Shown: positions 26,201 to 38,831, numbered from the stretch's first letter. The stretch: DNA of 64,000 bases from Psoroptes ovis (GCA_002943765.1 PQWQ01000013.1:1364001-1428000), one strand, 5' to 3'. The notes: generated from the letters alone by a model not told the origin. Program-made: numbers and translations.

Positions 26201-28776
26201 ATTATTATCAAACTGAATAATAAATCATACGAATGAATATAGAAAAATGAATGTGAAAATTCTTAGAAAAAAACACCCGAAGAAATTTTCATTTACCCTT
26301 AAAAATCAGTGTTCATTTTCCCTTTTCTATTATCTTAATGAGAAATTAGTCTCGAGAGAATTTCGTTGGTAAAAAAAATTTCGCATCTTCGAAAATAATT
26401 GGCCTGTATGGCATTTTTTTTCGAAAGCAAAGAAAAATTCATGATTTTAAAAATAATTTTCAAACTAAAAAAATAATTTGTTTTAATTCTTGTCAATATT
26501 TCTTGCTGATGTAGCGATAATGATTTCGGGTTTCATGCAATAGAAATTCAATACTTTCAATAAAAATACATTACACATTAAATAATAATAATGGCACCGT
26601 TTCATAATTAAATTATTATATTGAAAGTTTTGAGATATTTTCTTTTCAAGAAAACAAAAAAAAATTGAAATTTCAATAAAATTTTGATTCAATATGATTT
26701 ATGATTCACTTGTGTAAACATACAAGTTCTTCACTACTGCCAAAATATATTTTCGGTTATTATTCTTCGGTTGTTCATCGATTTTGATTTACTTTTGGAG
26801 AATATTCTTTTACAATACATTTGAGACAATTTGAAAAACATTTTGTATCATTTTATTTTTATTTATCTTTCTTTCTCTGCATGTTTCTCATGCATGCATT
26901 CCCTATCAAACATATTTGTCAGAATAAAAGAATAATATGAATTTAAAATTCTCCAACATGTCTGTGTCATGATACTGTCCATCTGTTTTCTTCAGTTTAA
27001 AATTATGTTGCTAATGTAAATATTCGATGATAGTCAATAATAATAAATGGGAATATGTCAATATTATTATCATGATGATATGTGTTTTTTGTAAACAATT
27101 TTCGCTACATTTTTCTTCATTCATGTCTAACTAAAAATTTCCATTTTATTTTTGAAATCATCCACTAGAATCATTCTAAAATGCTTCAATGATGCTGGTG
27201 AAGGACCTAGTTCACATGAAATAATTGCTTCGACGAGTGCCAAAGGTTTGTTTTGCTTCGTTTTCTTTTTGACTAAACAAAGTTTGCTTATTTATTTTAA
27301 GATTTATTTTTAAATTATTTTTATCTAATTTCAAATTTTCATTGTTATTCGAATGAATAGATCCACCACCAAAACCAACATTACAATTGATCGAAACAAA
27401 AGAAAATTCTGCACTATTGAAATGGAGTAAAGATTATGATAATGAGATCAGTCGTAAGATATTTTATTCAATTGTTATTCAAATTTTTTTTCTCTAATTA
27501 TTGTTTTTTCGAATTTTAGATTACATTCTTTCATATAAAGAAGAAAAGAAGAATAAATGGATAGAAATCGAATTATACAAAACAAAATTGGCAAATTATG
27601 ATAATGATAATGAGCAAAATTATAATTACAATTTGAATAATTTACAACGTGGAACTGTATATCAATTATATTTACGTTCAATTGGCTCAGATAAGATATC
27701 GATATCAGAACCAAGTGATGTTTTAACATTACGCACTGATGGTGAAGGTTAGTTTAATTAGAATTTTCCTCGTTGAATATTTTTACAAATTTTCCTTTTA
27801 ATTCCCAGTGCCATTAGTCAGTATGTTGAATTCAAATTTGGACACGCAATCAGCGCCTCAACAACCTTATCATGCAATTGCTGCGGTGCCGACGGCTGCA
27901 TTTCTGCCAACATTATCAACGTATCAGCAATCATCATCATCATCATCTCAACAACAAGTGCCTCCATATTTTAGAATAGGTTTCATCGTACCGGTTGCAA
28001 TCGCTATTGTCGTTATAACGATTGCATGCGTTGGTGCATATGTTTATATACGTATTGATGATCGCAATCAGCAAATAAAATTATACAATGCTGCCACAAC
28101 CATTGCTGGTACTAACACTGCCAATTTGCATGTTGGAACATTAGCAGTCGGACCTGGTAAACGTTTTCAATATATTTCACCTGCTCATAGTAGTGCAAAA
28201 TTATTATTAAATAATTCATTGACACCATCATCATTGAATTCAAGCAATGGATTACGTGATACATCTTGTGCGCAAAGTTTAGTATCCGAAGAAAGTAGTC
28301 TTTCATTTAGATATTCAGATAGTTCATCTGACAAAGGGCGCCCACTCTTAGCTAGACCACCAATCGTACCATCAGGAGTTGTATGGGCTCAACAACAATC
28401 ACCAATACCTGAAGAAGATGAAGCTATTGTTGATATTGATTCAAGCGCGTATGAAACATTGCCATTTCAAAAAAATGGCCAATTTCAATCAACACCTTTA
28501 ACTAGTTTTTCGAATCAGCAGCCACAAATGACAAACAGCAGTAATCATTCACAAACATCAACAGCTAAATCACCATCATTTCCTCCGCCACCACCGCCAT
28601 TACCTGGTGCAATATATAAATCATCGCCATTAAATAGACCAAATAATAATGCAACCAACGACAATAATGTATTCTGTCATGTTGATGTTCATCATACACA
28701 ATCATCATGTGGAACGACATCGGATGCAAACAATTCTGATTCATATGATGATTTTCGATTTTTTTCACGTGTTTGA
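19190..28776 (+). CDS. Shortened Dscam-like cell adhesion receptor (3 Ig, 3 FN3, TM), 5' exon(s) not found
   Basis: Seven exons join in frame: 19190-19579, 22093-22281, 22358-23579, 27169-27245, 27361-27453, 27520-27747 and 27809-28776. With one base from an upstream phase-1 exon they give 1055 residues. Ig1 is on the first exon (GQTVRIFCQ, FQWFKNG, DSGNYTCLVSNSYG). Ig2 spans exons 2-3 (LIKCRAS, DAGIYECVAENPHN). Ig3 is in exon 3 (ARIICETFGAKPVHIEWLK, NGQYGCRAWNDYG). FN3 domains follow: one complete in exon 3, the second on exons 3-4 and the third on exons 5-6. The last exon has a Ser/Gln linker, a membrane span (IGFIVPVAIAIVVITIACVG) and a cytoplasmic tail with a polyproline run. The family mediates homophilic neuronal adhesion in insects. 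Chelicerate short Dscams have this same 3 Ig + 3 FN3 layout and often variable 5' cassettes. Introns 1 (2.5 kb) and 4 (3.6 kb) are long and AT-rich. The signal peptide exon was not located. Confidence 0.85.
20239..20270. repeat. ATT trinucleotide microsatellite
   Basis: About ten uninterrupted ATT units inside the first visible intron of the Dscam-like gene. Confidence 0.85.
25325..25349. repeat. TTTA tetranucleotide repeat
   Basis: About six near-perfect TTTA units in the 3.6 kb intron (23580-27168) of the Dscam-like gene. I saw no coding exon in that intron. Confidence 0.7.
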
Positions 28777-29792
28777 AACGTGAATTCATGTTAAAACATA
28801 TTGAACACAATGCAATTAATTATGAAAAATGAAATCAAAACAATTTTATATTCAAATACTGTGATCATTGCTCATCATATACACCGCATGCATACAAGTT
28901 GATATTTATTTTATAATTTCATCAATTTTAGACAATGTTTTTCGAATCAATTTATAATAATAATATAATTCTGTGATGTTTAAATTGATTCAAAAAGAAT
29001 GAATTTTCCAATGAAATTTTAATCAAATCAATGTTATACAAATATTAAGCATTTCTATTTGAAAATTTTACCACATAATTTCACCGTAGAGAAAAAACCA
29101 ATTTATACACCAAAATCAATTCCTATATTTCATTTTATTTTCTAAAATTTTTTTTCCATCAAATTATTCGTGTGTGTACGTTTTTGCTTTTGTGTGCGTG
29201 TGTGTGTGTGTCTATGTTTGTCTATGTAAATACAAAATTTACCAAATTATCACAAAGAAAAAATTTAAAAAATAATTATTTGATTTAAAATTATTTCATT
29301 ATTTGTAAATAAATGAATTAATAAATATTTATCATTTCAAAAATATGATTTTTTAAAATATTTCTATCCGTACTTATGTATAGATATTATGTAAATAAAA
29401 TTATCAATCGATTCAATCAATAGTTCAGTCTAATTTTAATAATTTCAAGGGTCGGAAATGGGGTCAATAGGTTGCAAAATAAAATGTAAAAATTTGTTAA
29501 AATCAACAAATTATTGTAAATTATTTAACCTTTTTGTTTCGTGGGGGTATACGTTATGAAAATCAACATACAGTCTCAATCAGGACTTCGATTAAAATGG
29601 TTTCTAATTTTGAATGAGATAAAAAAAGAAAATATTTTAAAAATTAATTTTGGCAAGAAAATATCGAATATATAAGAGCTATAATTGGGTCCTCAAGCAA
29701 AGTATATCACAAACACAATCACTATGATTATATATCACTTGGAAGGTTCAACTTGAAAATGGAATGCAATTATCAATCATTGATTCATTCAT
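28777..29792. other. Intergenic 3' region between convergent genes
   Basis: This is 1 kb between the stop codon of the Dscam-like gene (+) and the stop codon of the CaaX protein gene (-). AATAAA hexamers at 29308-29313 and 29394-29399 on the plus strand are candidate poly(A) signals for the Dscam-like transcript. A TG microsatellite lies at about 29191-29210. The patch at 29450-29560 has more G than its surroundings but no open frame. Confidence 0.55.
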
Positions 29793-31420
29793 CTATGAAA
29801 TGCTACAACATTTGGGCCTAACATGATCTTTTTTTGCCATTTTTTTCGCTTTTGCATCATCATCATGACTTGTTATTATACGCATTTTATTTTTCTTTGG
29901 TGAAGTTGAATTTTTCAACACACCATTTGTCGATGATGATCCATTAATAATTGAATAGCTATTATTTGTGATTGAATTCTCGCCGCGATAAAAATGACCT
30001 GAACCAACAATAACAGTTTTTGCTGTAGCTGTAAGATGTGATTTACTTTTTACCACCATTGGCGGTTCAATCATCTCTTTTTTATCACTTTTAGCATCAT
30101 CATCATTGGACCCTTGTTCAGTAGTTTGTTCATTAAAATCAATTTTATCAATTGAATCACCTTTTAAATCTGCTTGTGTGCTGCTATCAGTTGATTTTGT
30201 TTCATTTTTCTGATTAAACGGAGATATGATTGAATTGTTATTCATATCAGGACTTGATTTGACCTTTTTGCAAAAGAAAAAAAATTCATGAAATTATTTT
30301 AGATTTTTAAAATGAAATGAATTTATTGTACCTTGGTAAGTAATTGGCTACTATTAAGTAGATTATGCTTTTTTTGACAAGCATTCTCAATTATTTCATT
30401 GATATCATTTTGAATATGTTGTCGACATAACGAGCAAACATTTTCTTCAGTTTCAGTTTGAATGGCAACATTAAATGATTCATTTGGGCTGATGCTTGTT
30501 TTGGGCTGATTTGATGAAAAAAATGAGAAAAATGATGATGCTTGGGGCTGTTGATTCGATGATAATGGACCAAAATCTGCTTGTGTATTTTTGTCCTCTA
30601 AACAACAGCTATCAGTTTCAATAGATTGATCACGAGATGTTTTTTTCAAGATTTGTGATAGATTTCGACTCAAATCATTAGCGAATTCGTTAGCCGCTGG
30701 CGAACGTGATCTAGATGGTGGTCGAGAAGATGATCTTGAATGTGGTCTGGATGCTTGTCTTGATATTGATTGTGATGGTGGTAGAGAATCGAAACTAAAT
30801 TTGAAGCGTCCATCAATTTGATCACGTAATTTTTGTAATTCTTCAACAAATTCTGCTTCATCTATATTATTTTTCTCATTATATAGTGGATCATTTAAAA
30901 ATGATTTCAATCGAGAACGAGTATAATCATTGTTTTCAAATGTAGAGAATCCTGATGCCATCGATGCAATACTAATTTGATCATCATTATCATCAGAATC
31001 TGTTTGAGTGCCACGTGAAACTTTATTGATAAATGATTGCACTAATGATTGTAATGATTGGTGCGGTTGACCAATTTTCCGACCATTAGCATTCAATGAG
31101 CCTGATGGCACACGTCTCAATGTACTGGAAAGGATCGATGATGGTGCTGGCGATGTTGATCTCGATGAACCAGTAGTCCACCCGAATGGTGATGTAGATA
31201 AATGTGCCAACAATGATTGACTAGGACTACGACTGATTGCTGCTGAATTCACATTCTCTTCTTGTGCAGCTTGGGCATAATTCATAGGCATATCTAAAGA
31301 TTACAAACGTTAAAAGGATTTAATTAATGAATTCAAATGAATGAATTGAGAATTTTTACATTTTGCAAGAAATAAATTCTTTGCATCATTATGATAAGGT
31401 ATGTTTGGACATTGTGACAT
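29793..31420 (-). CDS. Unknown disordered protein with TQT-like motifs and C-terminal CaaX box (short-start isoform)
   Basis: Three exons, 31420-31360, 31293-30332 and 30263-29793, splice in frame to 497 residues starting MSQCPNIPYHND. The introns are 66 and 68 nt. I recognise no globular domain. The protein is Ser-rich with an SR/SP-type stretch (SRPHSRSSSRPPSRSRSP, about 202-219), a short predicted helix (EFVEELQKLRDQIDGRF) and one C-x2-C pair (CSLCRQ). Five short acidic-flanked motifs recur: RGTQTD (about 114-119), SIETD (about 244-248), KNTQAD (about 255-260), VAIQTE (about 296-301) and STQAD (about 369-373). RGTQT fits the published LC8 dynein light-chain consensus. The last four residues are CSIS after a Lys-rich stretch (KAKKMAKKDHVRPKC), a CaaX box expected to be prenylated. 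I infer a membrane-anchored scaffold that could bind LC8. The biological role is unknown. It converges on the Dscam-like gene. Confidence 0.72.
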
Positions 31421-31922
31421 TTTATTTCAGAAATTTAATCAATTGTTCAATCATTTTTTAAATATTTACGATAATTTTACTATTGAAAGATATGAAAAGG
31501 GAATTTTCTACATTTTCACCGACAAACTAAATAGAAAATCAATATTTAAAAAAATCTGTCTGTAATTGCTAGTAGACCAACTAATGATAATAATAAATGA
31601 TGATTGTAACCATTGTTTTAATAAATTATCAATATAAGTTTTTTCGATGGAAAAACCTTTAAAAACCTTGAAAATAGATTTAGTTTTTGATGTAAACAAC
31701 AATTTATTTTCCATGTTTTTGGAGCAATACTAAATGAATAACGCAAGCGCAATTTCAAATTCACAGACAGGAATTAGCAATCATCTTGATCATAAAATTG
31801 AAATATTTTAAATTGAATATCAATGGTATTAATGGTCTGTTTGTTGGTCGTAATTTTTTTTCAATTACATTCAATAAAACATTGGAATATTTCTGAATAT
31901 TTTACAAAATATTGACACTTAC

Positions 31923-32330
31923 TCGATGTTGAACTTCGCCTTCGTTTTCTTTGATCATCCTCCATCCTTACCAATTCGTTCTTTGATTCAATTTTCGTTA
32001 TAGGAAACAATTCATCAATACGAACTGGTGAAATAAGGTTTCTATCATTGTTAAAATTGTTATTAAATTTGTAATTATCAAAACTTTTTGAAATATTCTG
32101 AAATTTATCAAATTTATTGACATTGGATTTTGATCTAAATAGTTTGCTTTTGTTATTATTTTCATTATTAATGAATATTGGTGATGTTTGTGATGATATT
32201 GTTGAAATCGATGGCGGTGTCGGTGACGATGGTAATGACCGAAACGAATCCGGCTTTAATCGTAAAATAGGATCGAGAACTTTTGGTTTGTCCAGTTTTG
32301 TGAATTTTTTTGTGATTTGTTTAAATAAAT
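31923..32330 (-). CDS. Alternative upstream exon of the CaaX protein gene
   Basis: The minus strand is open for 135 whole codons, from a CTGCAG acceptor (exon begins at 32330) to a GTAAGT donor after 31923. It encodes LFKQITKKFTKLDKPKV and, near its end, MEDDQRKRRRSSTS. It ends in phase 1, which matches the acceptor of the 31293-30332 exon, giving SSTS-N-MPMNYAQ. The 31420-31360 exon also ends in phase 1 into that same acceptor, so the two are mutually exclusive 5' exons. Translation could begin at the internal ATG in GTAAGGATGGAGG or in a further upstream exon, because this exon itself starts in phase 1 with an acceptor. The sequence is basic and Asn/Ser-rich, and no domain is recognised. 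Confidence 0.55.
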
Positions 32331-35193
32331 CTGCAGAATTGTAAAATATTTTTACTTAAATTCAATTACAAATGTGGATTTAAAAGACTCATGAATTAAT
32401 AAAAATAAAAACAAAACAAAATGAAAAAAAAAACTTTTCAACACATTTCAATGTTATCATTAATATTATTAATAATATAAGAGTATACAAATGTTGATAT
32501 TTGTTTCATTTTGATGATAGATTTGCGTCTACAATTCTCTTTATACGTTTTCATTTTATTTTAACATTCAAATAAATTGATAGAATGCCAAACACGTACA
32601 CAAACAAATGAAAAACAACACAAGCACCATCAAATACTCATTAAAAATTGAAAATATATGAGTAAATCTACTCTTTTGATATTTGGATGAATAAACAAAT
32701 GGAATTGAAAATGAATGAAACTTGATGCTTGCGATGATGTGAGGCTAATGACGACAGACACATTCAACAATTCATGTGTCGATGATTATAATCGATGTTG
32801 GATATGTGAATGATGGTGGATTGTTGATAAAAATAATTGAATTTGTGAAAATTGAACATTGATTGTCATCAAATGAAATGTTTTTGAAACGTAAATCACT
32901 GCAAAAAAATATAATTGAATTGTAGAGAATACAATATGAATGATGGAATGAAATAATTTGAATAATTCAGTAGAAATTTCACAAAATCACAGGAAAAAAC
33001 ACATGGAAAATTGCCGAAAATCAATCGTGAATTGTTGGAAATTCCATAATTTTCAATTCAATTTTCACCAAATAAACAAAGCCATCAAATTAAAATCAAG
33101 ATTGACTGCTTGCTATAAGTGTGATTATCACAAGTGTTAATCACAAACTAAATATTAAATTTTTTTTACTCCATTTTGCTATTTCAAAACAACTAAATGA
33201 AATAATCATCGAAAATTTTTATGCTCATTCATTCGTTTATTATATTAATCAATCTAATTAGACTCATTAGAGAAGAAGGAGAGGAAAAAAATTTACTAAT
33301 TCATTAGTTTTAATGAAATGATTGATGCATTTTTATTTATTTCTATTTTCAAATTCATACATTTTCATTATGTAGGGGCAAAATGTTTATTTCATTATTT
33401 ATTTTCTCATTAATCATCAGTTTTTTCATACATTTATTTATTTTTATCACTCAAATGACAATAAAAGGAATCTAATTGTATTCAGACACACACAAACACA
33501 AACAAGTATATCACCAAAATGACAATTTTTTTTCTAATGAGGGCTTTACCCGAGCTTCGTTGTTCTATTTGGCTCTCGATTCATGAAGTATTTAGTGATT
33601 TTAAAAATAATTTTTTTTTCAAAAATTCATTTTGAAATTTCAAAAAAATTGAATTTCAAATTTCAAATTGCCATATTTCACTGTGAATGTCATTTTAAAT
33701 TCATCGGATTTGAAATGTTTACAGCAAAAATTCCTATCAAAAATTCTGCCTTAATCCTTGATTCATTTGAGAAACGTGATTTGGAATATTTCATATTTCA
33801 ATCTTTTTTTCGCTGATTTTTAAGATAACTTATCAATTTGATTCCTATCATTTATTTGGTGGCGAAAATTTTTAAAAATTTGAAAAAATTTTCAAATTTC
33901 AAAAATCTCATCACAACTTCTAACAAAAGATAGCGCTATTGTTGCGTATTTCGCAAAAAAAATTCTAATCTATTTTAATTTTCTTGGCGCCATTTCATTT
34001 TTGAAAAAATGAACATGAATAATTTTTCATTTCATTTGTTTTCTATTCATCAACTAATGACTATAATCTTTCTAATTTTAAATATTATTCTTATTCGAAA
34101 TTATCACTTTCAATGTGCCCTTGTGTTTGCCGTTGTGTGTTTGATGTGATCTTTGTCTTGATATCCAATTTCTTTTGAATTGTTTTGACCGAATGCATAA
34201 GATAATTTATAATTTTTTTGGCAGAAGAAAAAAAAATTATGAGAATAAACAATGACAAACAGGCATTCAAGTTTTTTTTTCTTAGAAGTGATTGAATATA
34301 ATTTTGCACTTTGCATAATTTTTCAATTTTTTCTAATCTTAGAAGAAAAAATAGATTTGATATTAGTGAAAGCTTCACTATTATCGCATATATTAGACGT
34401 GATTGAATAATGATGTATAAAAATAGCAATAAGATTTTTGGCAGTTTAAAGCAAAAAACAATTAGACACACAAATCTTTCACATTCAAATGTTTTTGAAA
34501 AGTTTTTTTGAGACATGATACATGATTGTTTTCCCATATTCTTATCGAAAGATTATCAAATCGGAATAGATAAAGTCATACGAATGATTTGAATTCGTCT
34601 TTTCCCTTAATCGGAATCAATTCAAGAAATGAGTCGAATTATTCAATTGATTTTTTTTTTGAAATAATCGTCAAATTATGTTCAGAATAACGTATCGATA
34701 GTTGTGATTACATAATACTAGTACTAACATAGAGTGGAAGAAATTAAATTCAAAATTCTTCATGGGAACACGCATGTTTCATTTCCATTTTCCATTTAAC
34801 TTTCAACAAAGACAAATTGTTGTGAATTCTTGTCATCTTTGTACCGATCAAATTGTATAGAGATAGATTGTATAATCGTCGATTCTATAATTTTCATCAT
34901 ATTACAAAAGCAGAAGCATTATGGGCATTAGAATTCTGTATTCTTATTCGTATACATTTGTGAAAAATAAAACGACCTTAACTTAACATTTGATTCATCC
35001 TCAAGCTGAATTGAAATTGTAGGCAAGATGGTGTTGTTTGTTTTTGGTCTATTAATAAATGATGATAGGCTTTGGTTAGCCATTATTTTACACTTACAAA
35101 TAATATTGCTGTAATGAACATGCGTTTAATATTCTTAAAGAATAATAAGAATATGAATGAATATGAATATGAGAATTTTAAAAAAAATAAAAT
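32331..35193. other. AT-rich region between divergent genes
   Basis: This lies upstream of both the CaaX protein gene (-) and arginine kinase (+). The longest open frame (minus 34091-34537, 148 codons) is hydrophobic and low in complexity and overlaps a second equally plausible frame, so I do not call it. Undetected first exons of the minus-strand gene may lie here. Confidence 0.5.
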
Positions 35194-35202
35194 TATATAA
35201 AG
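35194..35202 (+). promoter_or_regulatory. TATA box candidate for arginine kinase
   Basis: TATATAAAG stands 140 bp before the arginine kinase ATG. An arthropod initiator-like TCATTC follows at 35228-35233, at slightly more than the ideal spacing. A strong core promoter suits this highly expressed muscle enzyme. No experimental start is known from the sequence. Confidence 0.45.
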
Positions 35203-35341
35203 ACCTAGATGAAAATGTTTGGTTTGTTCATTCAATTTTGAATATCATTCTGACCGATTGCCACAACAGTGTCTTTTTGTTTTCAACTTTATTTTTTCTT
35301 CTTGAATTTTTTTAAATACTAAAAGAAATAATTAATCAAAA

Positions 35342-37383
35342 ATGGTTGATCAAGCAATCATCGATAAATTAGAAGCTGGCTACCAAAAACTTCAAGCCGC
35401 AGCTGATTGTCATTCATTGTTGAAAAAATATTTGACTCGTGAAGTTTTAGATGCATGCAAAAATCGAAAAACAGCCATGGGTGCAACATTATTGGATGTT
35501 GTACAATCAGGTAAATTCATTTACATGTTGACATTATTACAGAGATTTTTTTATTCATTATTTTTGATATTTATCAATCAATTCCTGCTGATTGATCCGT
35601 GTTTTTTTGAAAAAATTGTCTCAAATTTGTCTGATAAATTCTTAGAAAATTCTTGAAGGTGACCTTTTAATTATTTTTATTTAAAAAAAACTGTCATATC
35701 CATTGTCAAAATTGAGTAGATACAATTTAAAAAAAAAAATTTAAAACTCAAAACGTTTCATCATTGATCAAAACAATCGGTTTTCACATTTCAAATTATT
35801 TTTTTGCCAATTTTTCATTTGTTTGTTTGACAAACAAATTAAAAACTTAATGATAATCAATCATGCAAAAGTAGAGGAAAGACATTCAAGGTATTGACAA
35901 AACAGATAAAAACAAATGATAAAATTTCAAATTATGATTTTAAATGAACATTTTATCGATTTTTCTTAGATTATAAATCAATTATTCGACTTTGAATTGT
36001 CAAGCGAAATTTGTGTTTTAGACAGAAAGAAGAAAAAAATTCAACTGAAATCTCTTGACAGTTCTATAAGTGAAATTATGCATATGAACTCATAAAATTG
36101 ATTAAATGATAAATGTAGATTTATATTCATTTAATTTATTTGGAATAAATACAATTTTTTCCTATTTATCATTTGAAATTAAAAATTTGATTATGAAAAT
36201 GTTTCTAAAAATATATTCATCATTCTTTTGATTTTTCTATGTTTGATTTTTTGGGCGTCGTTAATTTTATTTTTCTGTTTTTATTTAAAAGGCTTTGAAA
36301 ACTTAGACAGTGGTGTCGGTCTTTATGCACCTGATGCTGAATCATATACATTGTTCAAAGAATTATTCGATCCAGTTATTGAGGATTATCACAAAGGCTT
36401 CAAACCAACTGATAAACATCCACCAACGGATTTCGGTGATGTCAACACATTGTGCAATGTTGATCCAGAAAATCAATTTGTTATCTCTACACGTGTTCGA
36501 TGTGGCCGTTCATTGCAAGGTTATCCATTCAATCCATGCTTGACTGAAGCTGTGAGTGATATTTTTTGTCAATATGAATTATCAATTAATTGATTTTTTA
36601 TGTCATTTCGATAGCAATACAAAGAAATGGAAGAAAAAGTTAAAGCTCAATTAAATAGTTTCGAGGGTGAATTGAAAGGAACATATTATCCATTGTTGGG
36701 CATGGATAAAGCAACCCAACAACAATTGATCGATGATCATTTCTTGTTCAAAGAAGGTGATCGATTTTTGCAAGCAGCTAATGCATGCCGTTTCTGGCCA
36801 GTTGGTCGTGGTATCTTCCACAATAATGATAAAACATTTTTGATTTGGGTAAATGAAGAAGGTAAAAAATATGCGTAAATTCTCCAATTTGCACACGAAT
36901 TTAATTCTCTACTTTATCAATTCATGAATAGATCATTTACGTATTATTTCAATGCAAAAAGGTGGCGATTTAAAACAAGTTTTTAGCCGTTTGATTAATG
37001 TAAGTTTTTATCGGTTTTATTCTCACAAATGAATTGATTGACATTTTTTTCTAAAGGGTGTCAAACACATTGAACAAAAGATTCCATTCTCACGCGATGA
37101 TCGTCTTGGTTTCTTGACATTTTGCCCAACAAATCTTGGTACAACAATTCGTGCTTCGGTACACATTAAATTACCTAAATTAGCTGCTGATCGTAAAAAA
37201 TTGGAAGAAGTTGCTGGTAAATATAATTTACAAGTACGAGGTACAGCCGGTGAACATACTGAAAGTGTTGGTGGTGTATACGATATCAGTAACAAACGTC
37301 GTATGGGTTTGACTGAATATCAAGCTGTCAAAGAAATGCAAGATGGTATCCTTGAATTGATTAAAATTGAAAAATCAATGTAA
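35342..37383 (+). CDS. Arginine kinase
   Basis: Five exons, 35342-35510, 36292-36551, 36615-36861, 36932-36999 and 37057-37383, join to exactly 356 residues, the usual arthropod length. The enzyme transfers phosphate between ATP and arginine, buffering ATP in muscle and nerve cytosol. The N-terminal helical domain starts MVDQAIIDKLEAGYQKL. The catalytic domain carries the ADP-binding arginines (STRVRCGRS; FSRDDRLG; IRASVHIKL; VRGTAGEHTE), the reactive Cys at 271 (TFCPTNLG) and the paired acidic residues Glu224-Glu225 (WVNEED), all in place. The guanidino-specificity region (SGVGLYAPD) is normal. The first intron is 781 nt and the others are 57-70 nt. The start has AAAATGG context. AATAAA at 37569-37574 is a likely poly(A) signal. 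In dust mites this protein is a minor (group 20) allergen. I see nothing degenerate. Confidence 0.97.
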
Positions 37384-37568
37384 AACAGATCGTAATTGAA
37401 AAAAATGCACAGAATGCACTACAAATCGAATTAGAAGATTGTATTAACTACAAATTTTGAAAAAAAATGATTTTATTTTCATATTAATTAATTATTCAAA
37501 AGTTTCAAATAATTAGAAATTATTGAGATGATTAATTTTAGAATTGAATTGTAAACTGCCACAATTGA

Positions 37569-37574
37569 AATAAA
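37569..37574 (+). promoter_or_regulatory. Poly(A) signal of arginine kinase
   Basis: AATAAA 186 bp after the stop codon, in a UTR-like AT-rich sequence. Confidence 0.6.
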
Positions 37575-38831
37575 AATTCAAGAAAAAAATAATTGTTTGA
37601 TTTATAATGTTTTTGTACATTGCAAGGAAAAACAATTGTAAACAGATGTTTTCATCTCAAATTATGTCAACGATAATTGAGACGATTCATTTGCCATTGC
37701 GTAGAAGTAACACTGAAAATTCCAAATCATCTGCGCAGCTAATTGAATAAGACTACATCATTGGGATTGAAATTGGATTCAAGAAAAAAAGGTGCCAATG
37801 TGTCAGCGATAATTTAAGCAATTTAAATGAGTACAAAACTAATTTAATGATGGCCGATGCTATTGTTGCGCAAATATGTTCAGCCCAAGCAATAACGTCA
37901 TTGATTTTAATTTGAAAAAATTCTGTTGAAATAATCAAAACGTATTCAATCTTTATATATGATTTTAAAAATATTTGGATAGTTTGCCAAGAAAATAATG
38001 GCTGAATAATGAATAATTTTTGATAGAACAATTAATGACAAATATTTGAATATTTCCTCAATTTTCCTGTTCAAAATTTTCATTAACAATCATATTAAAG
38101 AAAAATGGAAATAATCGTTTGATCTAAATAGAGGATTTGGATCAATATTCAAGAGTTTTAATAATTAATAAGAATGTGATTCTAATTGATAAAACAAGAA
38201 ATTTGGAATGAAAAATTTAACAAATGTAATAAATAAATACTGGCTAGACATTTCAAGATTTCTCATTTTTTCTATTAAGCATTGAATAATCAAATAAACA
38301 AATAAATAAAATGAAAGGGTTAATATGAAATTCGTCATTATTTTTAAATACTGAAAAATTTTATTTTAATTTTTATTTTATTTCATTTTTCTTAACTAAC
38401 GTCATTAAAATTGCGGTTATTATTACTATTATTATCAATGATAAAACCTAAATAATTTCATTATTAATGTTAACAAGAAATAATTACAATCTATTATTAG
38501 TGACAATTTAAACAAGTGAACTAAATTTTATTTCTTAAATAAATATGTTAATATGTAAAAGGAAAAAAAGTTGAAATAGTAATGAAAACAATATGAAAAA
38601 AAACGAATCCATGTCGTTGCATGGCATCATTTAAAGGATTAGTAAAGAATTGAAGAATAAAATGAATATTTTAACTTTGATATCTAATTTTTGTTTTGTT
38701 TGCAAAATTTTTTCTTGCAATTTTCATTAATTCTTAGAATTAATGAAAAATATTCAATCGTTTTTAATTGTTAACAAACTATAGGTGATTTGATTATTTG
38801 ATTTTCTAAAAATCAACAATTTTTTCTGAAA
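37575..38831. other. Intergenic region without a called gene
   Basis: A patch at about 37660-37910 is richer in GC than its surroundings. It has a minus-strand open frame (37753-38031) that lacks an ATG start and resembles nothing I recognise. The rest is plain AT-rich DNA. Confidence 0.5.

Noticed and set aside
34091..34537. 148-codon minus-strand open frame upstream of arginine kinase
   Set aside because: Hydrophobic, low-complexity AT-rich translation, overlapped by another frame of the same character. No domain, no splice context and no conserved motif seen.
37753..38031. 92-codon minus-strand frame in a GC-richer patch
   Set aside because: No ATG start, no recognisable domain and no splice partner. 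The patch may be regulatory, but I cannot show it.
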